DNA of 64,000 nt, from NCBI RefSeq assembly GCF_040954645.1, contig NC_092804.1:94394362-94458361 (forward strand), in the 5' to 3' direction. Below the pieces are notes generated by a model that ran no database searches, was not told the DNA's origin, and saw only the letters and a list, made by a program, of their open reading frames with translations. Source of the DNA: Diabrotica undecimpunctata (taxonomy: Eukaryota > Arthropoda > Insecta > Coleoptera > Chrysomelidae). Position numbers and translations under genes: made by a program. Shown piece after piece: positions 56,779 through 64,000 of this stretch (positions within the stretch are counted from its first letter, which is position 1; each line of letters starts with the position of its first letter).

Positions 56779-57110
56779 ATATATGGGACAGACAAACCGA
56801 CGGATCCATAACCGTATTTACTAACATTATATATCAATCAAACATTCCGATACTACTTCAGCCCTAGCCCATCATATTCAGATAGGTCACAAAATAGTTT
56901 TCGAAAAAGCAAAAACCATCGCTCCTATCCGCTCCTTAAAATTAAGAATCATTCGTGAAGCTATCGAAATTGGAAAACAGCCTAACAGCTTAAACACGCG
57001 CGATGACGCTGAACGACTGCCGGCAACATGACGACCCCTGCTTCAGCGACCCCTTGCCCCAACCCACACCGCTCAGACCATATCAGCTCAGACCACGTCA
57101 GCGCATAGCG
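56779..57110 (+). pseudogene. Penelope-like element 3' end, second copy
   Basis: Starts within the GIY-YIG core (MGQTNRRIHNRIY), then HIQIGHKIVFEKAKTIAPIR, LKLRIIREAIEIGKQPNSLN and a stop after RDDAERLPAT. A TAA occurs after IY. The following 60 bases (ccgctcagaccat...cgtcagcgcata) match the copy at 43930-44000 in inverted orientation. Confidence 0.85.
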
Positions 57111-57404
57111 TTACAATACATCATGGTTACAATTACCATAGAAATTCTTGGGAAGGAACATCTATCTAGGGTTGTCAACTTTTTTTTTATTTAATTAATG
57201 GCTTTGAATAACTTGATCCATTCAGCCACGATAATGTATTTGACTACTTGAATTTGTTAATGATGTATTGACTTATTGTATTTGTTCAAAAAATAGTTCT
57301 TCGCATTCGCATTCGTAAATTAAAAATATAATGTAATCATCAGTATCACAAGAATCAGTAGATGGACAAAAAACCACACATTCATTATATATGTTACAAT
57401 TCTG
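57111..57404. other. No gene seen
   Basis: AT-rich with no recognised features; just under 300 bases. Confidence 0.45.
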
Positions 57405-57725
57405 TATAAATTTTGTTAATTTTTATTTAATTTTACTTAATTTTTCTATTTTTTATAATTTTATCTTATTTAAATTTATTTAATTTTATACAATTTAATT
57501 TAATTGTACTTATTCTTTCTTATTTTTTTAGTTTTATTTAATTCTTCTTAATTTTATTTTAATTTTATTTAATTTTATATAATTTTATTTAATTTTACTT
57601 TATTTTATTTTATTTTGTATAATTTTTTTTACATTTTTTGTAACTTTATATAGTTTTTTATAATTTTATTTATTTTTATTTGGTTTTATTAAATTGTACT
57701 TAACTTTATTTAATTTTATTTAAAG
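57405..57725. repeat. Low-complexity TTTTATTTAATTTTA tract
   Basis: About 320 bp of imperfect TTTTATTTAAT units, nearly free of G and C on one strand. Confidence 0.9.
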
Positions 57726-58712
57726 CCAAAAGAAAAAAGATTGATTAGAATTATTTATTAATATAAGATTATTACTTAATTCTAGTTTTCTATTTCTAAT
57801 TTTTTTATTTATTTACTTTGAATATTAATTTGTTTTGTTGTATAATCCACTTCTGCAATAACTATGTGATATACTTGATTTAAAATGAATTTACGAATTT
57901 TTTGTAATTTGGCAACAATCTTAACTTAGATCTCTGACGTAGATAATGACGTGAATCGGGATTTATACTGTACCAACTGTACCTAAAAGAGAGGTCGTAC
58001 TTGTCAATTTTTTTTAAGCCTACGCCACCATTTACATTTTTGGCAGAAAGTGCATTGTTTAGATTACAGTATGTTGTTTATTTATTATTAATGTGTCTGT
58101 TAAGGTCCATTCCATCAGCTCGGGCATATTTTGACAGATTCATAGCTGGAAACCTACAACACAAAAGTTCCTATCTCACAGTATTAACAGCTTAAAAATA
58201 AACTTTTATTACAGTATTCTTTCACTGAAAAAAGAAGAATTATTACAAATAGTGGAAGTGTATACTAAACCCATAAAATTTTGGGTAGTATATATTTAAG
58301 AAATATATTTCAGTTGTTCTAATTTAACATACTCTACATAGTAAATATTTGTATTAATCACTCTGTTTATTTTATTAAATGTAGAGTTATTGTGTATAAA
58401 ACAGAAATAATAATAATAAAAATTTTTAACTTTGAACTTTTTTGTACTTACACGCAAGTTTTATGACATGAATACCTAGCATAACAGAATGAATTGTTGG
58501 AAAATTACTAATCTTTGCTTTAATTTTTATAGTATCATGTATTTGCTTTGCTAAATCCTCTTTACATAGGGAAGTATACTTATTTTGTAAGACAATAAAA
58601 CCACAGTTTATGTTGATTCCATCCTATGAAAACGTCAACAATTAAGTATTCCTCATAGCATCCGTATTAAGGAATAAAAAACGGGTGTGGCAGTCCAGTG
58701 GGACTGCCGGTA
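57726..58712. other. No gene seen
   Basis: AT-rich with no match. A 64-codon plus frame at 58001-58195 has no family features. Confidence 0.45.
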
Positions 58713-59325
58713 GAAGTTATACTTCTATATACGCGTTCGTCGTTACAAATTTATATGGGAGTCAATCTGCACAATCATTACATATGTAATGTTACAGGTA
58801 AGAGAGAGCAGAAAGAGAAAAGGAATTAGGTATACAGGTATATGGTGCATCGTTTGCTGTATATAAACATTTGACCTGTAATAGGAGTATAGTAAGTAAA
58901 TAAAGGATTGAATCAATATTTTTATGAAAATACATATTTTTATTTTCATATATGTATAAAAGTAATTGAATTAAAAAAAAATTTTGTTTATTTTTATTCA
59001 TTATTTATTAATATAAAAATACAATGCAATATTCATAAGTATTTAAAAATGACAATATACATAACTTAATTACGCATATGTTTAATTTACCATGATAACA
59101 ATATTAATAAAAAAAATATTGTTTGGTGATACAACTATTGACAAAAATAATATTTAATTGTTGTTTGTTGTGTATATAAGTACTCATTTGAAATTTCTTG
59201 AGATATTTACAAGTTTTAATTTATAATTTAACATGCCCAACGAGGCTTGTTACTCCCGTGTAAATTTCCGATTCACTCCCGTGCAAATTTCCAAAGTCGA
59301 ACGCGCGTATAGAAGTATAACTTCA
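58713..59325. mobile_element. Candidate MITE with 27-bp inverted repeats
   Basis: GAAGTTATACTTCTATA...CGTTCG at 58713-58740 is matched by its complement at 59299-59325 with one or two differences. The 613-bp interior is AT-rich and non-coding, and near the right end carries two copies of CACTCCCGTG-AAATTTCC. Confidence 0.68.
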
Positions 59326-59458
59326 AAAACCAACAACTCGGATTATGTTGTAAATTTTCATTTTATTTTAAAATTTAGCATTTTTGCGTATATTACATAT
59401 ATTTAATAAAATGAACGTGGGGTTTTTAAATATTTCAAAAATAAAAAAGTTAATTCAT

Positions 59459-59527
59459 ATTGGGATTCGAACTCACATACATCAGCGTATGAACCAAACA
59501 CGTAAAACATTTGCCAATTAGACATGA
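59459..59527 (-). ncRNA. tRNA-like sequence (possible SINE head or tRNA pseudogene)
   Basis: On the minus strand TTGGCAAATG resembles box A and GAGTTCGAATCCCA box B. Between them CGTGT-TTGGTTC-ATACG folds as a five-pair anticodon arm with anticodon GGT (Thr-like). The D stem and T stem pair poorly, so I do not call a working tRNA. Confidence 0.4.
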
Positions 59528-59637
59528 TACAAACGTATTTCAGTTCTCGGTCATACAGTGATTTATTGAGATTATTATTTTGAAATACAAAAGACTAAAA
59601 TAATTATGAACATTTAATAAATAATACAAAACATATC

Positions 59638-59640
<3 letters not shown>

Positions 59641-59713
<73 letters not shown>
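59641..59713. repeat. (TA)n microsatellite
   Basis: 73 bp of pure AT dinucleotides. Confidence 0.97.
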
Positions 59714-59715
<2 letters not shown>

Positions 59716-61639
59716 TCTAGCGGTTAATGGGGGCTCCGTACTAAAACGGTATTATACTAACTCCAGGTGGATATACATCGTGTATATTATTATCTGGGTA
59801 GCGCTTTATGTAGACTCCGACCAACACGTCGGATTAAGTGGACTCCGTAATAGGTTAAAACACTTTTGGGATCCGTATACATTTCTTTGCGTACACAACT
59901 AAACTCCTCCGATGTTGCCAATAATTTGATTAGTCGTAGATTTGTAAATTTTACAGCAGGTACGTTTTGGAACTTCAAATTTATTTAAATATCAATCAAT
60001 TTAGTCATCGAGAAATTTCACAAATAGGTACTTGGTTAATGTAGTTAAATATTTTATGGTGGTTATTTATATTACTTGCTTTAATTATTTTCAAACTTAA
60101 AAAAGTATTTATTATAAACTTGGAAATGGCTAGTTTTCGTTTTATTTATTATTATTTTTTGTTAAAATGTATATGCACTTAAACATTTAGTCTCTAAATG
60201 TACTAACATCGAGTAGAGTAGTCGTGTAACAGTTTAAGAAAGTAGAAGCCCTTCGGTAGGATTATAATAAACTACATAAAATTAAAAGAAACTCTGTAAA
60301 CAGGAGATCTTTGTAATTTTTCAATTCCTGCAATTTATGAAGTGCAATATTTGTTTCATAAAGTAGTTAAATTTAAACTATAATAATTTATGGGAAGCGT
60401 TTAAAGAAGTAATCGCTAACCTTAATTAGAATACGGCACAATAAGAAGATGAAACTTACTGTATTTTTACTTATTATATTCACAAAAAGAATATCCAAAG
60501 TAAAATTTAACACGTTTTAATGGAGTTGTAGTGAAATTTGACTTCTTATTACGATACCGGATCCTGTAAAATTTTAAATACATTAAATCTCCCGTAAATT
60601 ATTAAACTTACTCTTAGAATAAAATAACAAACTTCTTAGTAATTAGGTACAATATATCGTTCACAATTATCTGATAATGTGTAGGTGTCAAGATTGCACG
60701 GTCATGTGCCATAAGGTTTCATCTTTCATATAAACATCGATAGTTTTTAACTTTGGGTGTATTTGATTCCACCATGCTGTAACCGATCCAACTTGAAAAG
60801 TGTTATTTTACATAAAATTAGCACGTTGACCCTATTAATGACCTATAAATATACATTGTTAAAAATTGTATACATTTATCAATTTAAAACGTTCTTTGTC
60901 GTCTTCTGATCTTCATCTCCATTCGTTCCTAATTAAGCACATGTTATCCACAGGATACCTCTCTCATTTTTAAATCATTACTCTTTTTGCCTTTTGCCAT
61001 GGTTATCTTTATTTTGTTTATTCATATCGTTTTTACTCATAACAAATATTGGGTAGATTATTGTATCATTAAACTTTCTCCTTATGTCCGTATCATATAA
61101 GTTGTCTAGTTATTTTAGCGTATATAATGTCGTATGTTAATTCCATTTTGTTTAACAATAAAACAGCAAAACTTCTACAAACTTATTTCTATCTTATCAC
61201 TACAGCTGTTTCGGAGAGTGCCTTTCTAAAGTCTCAAGTTTCTCGAATCCATCAATCATCCATTGTATTTCTTATACTTTCATTTAAATCCTCTCCAATC
61301 AAAGATTTTGAAGCAGCTTTGCTCCATAGTCCATTTTTGTTTCTTTTTGTCACTGTTTCTCCTTTCTCTTCCTGCAATCAAATGAAATGTTCATTTTTTG
61401 AGATATGATTGGATGTTTTCTCTCCATTGTATACTGACATGCCCAAGTGGCATTCTTTTGTGCTAACTTCCTTTCACACCCGTTCTACAAGTTTGACATC
61501 TTGGCGTCTCTGCACGTGTCCGATATACCTTAAGGGATTTATTTTCCTGAACAATATCGTTATGCGAGCTTTCTTTATTCAGTATGTTTTCTTATTCTAT
61601 ACGGATTTGTAGCGATATGATAATGAGTTCTGAAGCTAT
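59714..61639. other. No clear gene; possible very decayed LINE traces near 61200-61600
   Basis: 59714-59960 is less AT-rich but shows no match. On the minus strand near 61480-61570, RKINPLRYIGHVQRRQD resembles the LGHVxRR segment of LINE ORF2, with stops around it. I do not define ends. Confidence 0.35.
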
Positions 61640-61855
61640 TTTCTTGTGGCATTTTAAAGTAATTACTATTTAAATGGGAATAAGCCACAATTAAAGCTTA
61701 AAGTTAGTTTATTGACGTTTCAATTTCCACTTCGGAAATCGTTCTCAAAATACAAACATTAGTGAGAATGATTTCCGAAGTGGAAATTGAAACGTCAATA
61801 AACTAACTTTAACCTCTAATTGTTGCTTATTCCCATTTAAATAGTAGTTATGATA
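61640..61855. repeat. Foldback repeat with about 93-bp arms
   Basis: 61655-61747 and 61763-61855 are inverted copies (about 92 percent; the inner 50 bp have one mismatch) around a 15-nt loop. Inner sequence includes gtttattgacgtttcaattt and ccacttcggaaatc. The left arm matches 20310-20392. Confidence 0.9.
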
Positions 61856-61869
61856 ATGGGGTTAAATAA

Positions 61870-62300
61870 AAATTTCTGATTATTTTCCTTTCAAATATTC
61901 GGAGTGCTTCCTTATTTGTTTTAGTCATTCTCCATGACTCACATCCATGTATTAAAATAGGTCTGAAGTTTGAATTATGCTCTGTATTTCTTTAGTGGCA
62001 TTATTATTAACCGTGATTAGTGATCTAAGATATTTAAAGTGTTCCATACTTTCAAAATTGTAGTTGTTGACTTTAATGTTTTTTCTAAATTTATTGAATT
62101 GGTTGATTGGTTTTCTGTTGATTCGCTTGTATTTGGTTTTCATTTCGTTGATTTTAAGTCAAACATTTTTTGTGCTCTCTTCACTTTATTGAAGTTTGTG
62201 GACGGAAGACTTTCTCATTAGGGTTATGAGTTCTATATCATTAGCATATGCTAGGAGTGCTTTGTCCCTTGGGCCGTTAATGGATAACATCTTAAATAGG
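61870..62300 (-). pseudogene. LINE reverse transcriptase fragment
   Basis: Minus strand: LAYANDIELIT (YADD box with one Asp changed to Asn) near 62240-62260, then KVNNYNFESMEHFKYLRSLI and NNNATKEIQSIIQTS, the post-YADD region of an RTE-like LINE (usually FKYLGSLVT). Stops interrupt it. Confidence 0.72.
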
Positions 62301-62554
62301 CGTTATTTCTATTTTAGTAAGCTGTTCATTAATTTTTTGATTATTGGAATCGAGAATCTGTATTTTATTCGACTGTTTTATAACACAGAGTTTCTTGGAG
62401 CATATTTTCATCTTAGGTTTCCAGTATCATTATTACAAGGATTTTGCTGGATATGGACATAGTGAACCCGGTGGTATGTACATGATGTTTTTATAACCAA
62501 CGTTCAAAAATTTTTCTTACTGTAAATTTATGATTATTTTACTAGGAAATATAG
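62301..62554. other. No gene seen
   Basis: Short gap between two LINE fragments in opposite orientations. Confidence 0.4.
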
Positions 62555-62940
62555 TGTTGTTTAATAATAATAAAGTTCAAGCAACAATATACAGACGAAT
62601 GTTGAGGATTCCATGGATACAAAGAGTTACTAATGTTGAGGTACTTCGTCGCATGTGTAAACAAAAAGAATTACTAAGAATAATCAAAGAGAGGAAAATG
62701 CAATACTTGGGTCATGTGCTGAGAGGCGAAAGATATGAATTACTTCAAGTTATACTGGAAGGAAAAGTACAGGGCAAAAGATCAGTAGGAAGACGCCAGA
62801 ACTCGTGGCTGAAAGACCTGAGGAGATGGTTCGACCGCTCATATGCAGAGATCTTTCGCGCAGCAGTTTCCAAAACTACAATTGCCATTTGGATCGCCAA
62901 CCTTCAAAAGGAGACGGCGCAATGAGAAGAAGAAGAAGCA
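62555..62940 (+). pseudogene. LINE ORF2 C-terminal end
   Basis: Open for about 120 codons: IYRRMLRIPWIQRVTNVEVL, RRMCKQKELLRIIKERK, QYLGHVLRGERYELLQVILE, GKRSVGRRQNSWLKDLRRW and a stop at 62923. A (GAA)n tail follows at 62928-62940. This is the C-terminal end of a common insect RTE-like LINE family. The RT is absent, so it is 5' truncated. Confidence 0.82.
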
Positions 62941-62944
62941 ACAA

Positions 62945-63150
62945 TTCCTATATGCATTAACTCGGTAATGATAATTCTGCTCCCCGATACCAAGTAGCAG
63001 TCCCGAAAACATTAAAACTGCTACACTCATGCTTCCAATTATCCAACGATTAGCCAGTCCAGTACTATACGCCTTATTATGGTACTGATATTGCTGCTGC
63101 CCCTCATGAGTGAATAGAATATGCAAGGAAGGTTTTGGCAATTTAATAGG
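62945..63150 (-). other. Open membrane-protein-like segment, unidentified
   Basis: The minus strand is open for about 68 codons and reads like a real exon: KPSLHILFTHEGQQQYQYH, then a hydrophobic stretch NRWIIGSMSVAVLMFSGLLL typical of one membrane segment, then EQNYHYRVNAY. It stops being sensible at the LINE tail (62940). I do not recognise the family. It could be an exon cut by the LINE, a fragment of a retrogene, or chance. Confidence 0.35.
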
Positions 63151-63500
63151 ATTTTGTGTGTTAGAATATTATTTTTCCGAGAAAGTGAAGAATATCAATT
63201 TGCTATCCGGATTTAATCCATAAATTATTAGAATGCTATAAAATAATGATATTAGCATAAAAAAATGGTCTAATAGTCAGTAATAAAGCATATAAATGTT
63301 CTTTAACATACAAAATAGATGACGTAGAGTAGGGCATAACGTAACAATAGACCCATATAATTTTAAAGGATTGCAACATTTTAGATATCGTAGATAACGT
63401 TGTAACATAAGAAATAAAAGGGAATATTCAGGTAGCTAACTGATGTATATATAACTCTTATAATACTTTTAAATTCAGAGGTCTAATACGACTTTCTTAA
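63151..63500. other. No gene seen
   Basis: AT-rich. Confidence 0.4.
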
Positions 63501-63740
63501 ATCAGGATATATAAAACAGTGATTAAACCAGTGCTAATGTGTGGATATGTGGCCAGAACGCTAACAAAACAATGTACGTAAAACTCAGGTACTGATTAGA
63601 TCAGGATTGCTAGAAAAGCCATCAGAAGTATTTACCGACTTACAAAGGTCCGCGTACTAACCAATACCGAACGGAACTAAAGCCAAGGCCAAACACATAT
63701 ATAAAGACAACGTCGTGTAAGAAGCTAAATCTCAATGCTA
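63501..63740 (+). pseudogene. Very decayed LINE fragment
   Basis: IYKTVIKPVLMCGY near 63508-63550 resembles the YKTLIRPVLxYGxE segment of LINE ORF2. What follows is only loosely similar and out of frame. Confidence 0.5.
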
Positions 63741-64000
63741 AAGTTGCGCTGGCTATATCCAAAGGCTCTATAATAACTACATTGCCAAGTTAAATTGGGA
63801 GGATGCCTCAAGAGAAAAAATGCCTTTAGGACTTCCAAAAATGAAGGGGGAAGGTAACATGAGGTCAGATTTAGGAATAATGAGACTATCTACCGACCCA
63901 TCATATTTATCAACACATGCCTGTTCAACTACCTGCTATCCTACCTATAGTCAATACTCATCTGTTGGGGACTATCAAATCAATTACATGTAATCAAACA
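63741..64000. other. No gene seen
   Basis: Window end; no recognised feature. Confidence 0.4.

Overview
The window looks like repeat-dense, AT-rich nuclear DNA of an insect; a beetle-like genome is my best guess, from the style and mixture of elements rather than from any host gene. I see no complete host gene. Almost everything recognisable is a transposable element: Ty3/gypsy LTR retrotransposons, RTE-like and RNase H-bearing LINEs, a Penelope-type GIY-YIG element, mariner-like transposons, a Tc1 remnant, a THAP-bearing P-like remnant, satellite DNA and foldback repeats.

Layout. 1-11.5 kb: a minus-strand Ty3/gypsy element (gag 10.0-11.4 kb, PR/RT/RNase H 8.1-10.2 kb, integrase 0.4-1.7 kb) is split by a young plus-strand Ty3/gypsy element (1720-8088) with 417-bp LTRs, a 4-bp target duplication and only 3 LTR differences. 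The young element is the most unusual item. Its Gag starts with a SAP-like domain followed by 11-residue repeats. Downstream of a normal DD35E integrase, its Pol carries a segment resembling the OARD1/TARG1-type macro domain (ADP-ribose binding or hydrolysis) and then a canonical CCCH zinc finger.

11.5-20 kb: a 74-bp perfect inverted repeat, a (TA)n run, a 367-bp satellite array that flips orientation midway, a Tc1 transposase remnant, and a 17.6/297-like gypsy remnant (gag with an 80-codon duplication, no protease, RT and RNase H, tRNA-Ser-like primer site). 20-26 kb: LINE 3' ends, a decayed mariner with about 200-bp terminal repeats, a transposase-like pseudogene, and a 5'-truncated LINE with a 12-bp target duplication.

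26.7-37 kb: a large inverted-repeat locus. Two head-to-head copies of a DD41D mariner form a 6.6-kb mirrored structure inserted at TA. One transposase is intact, the other carries a stop and a 2-nt deletion. The surrounding sequence occurs again downstream in inverted orientation without the insertion, a natural empty site. 38-39 kb: a THAP zinc-finger fragment between 19-bp inverted repeats.

39-53 kb: a degenerate RNase H-bearing LINE broken by a 1.7-kb segment, a Penelope GIY-YIG end, and a degenerate plus-strand gypsy element whose integrase is split by a nearly full-length RTE-like LINE (48844-52282, 12-bp duplication). 53-64 kb: mostly non-coding AT-rich DNA with inverted-repeat elements, a second Penelope end, low-complexity tracts, a tRNA-like sequence, a foldback repeat, several LINE 3' fragments and one unexplained open membrane-protein-like segment at 62945-63150. 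The genes do not form a pathway; the layout records successive, nested insertions.
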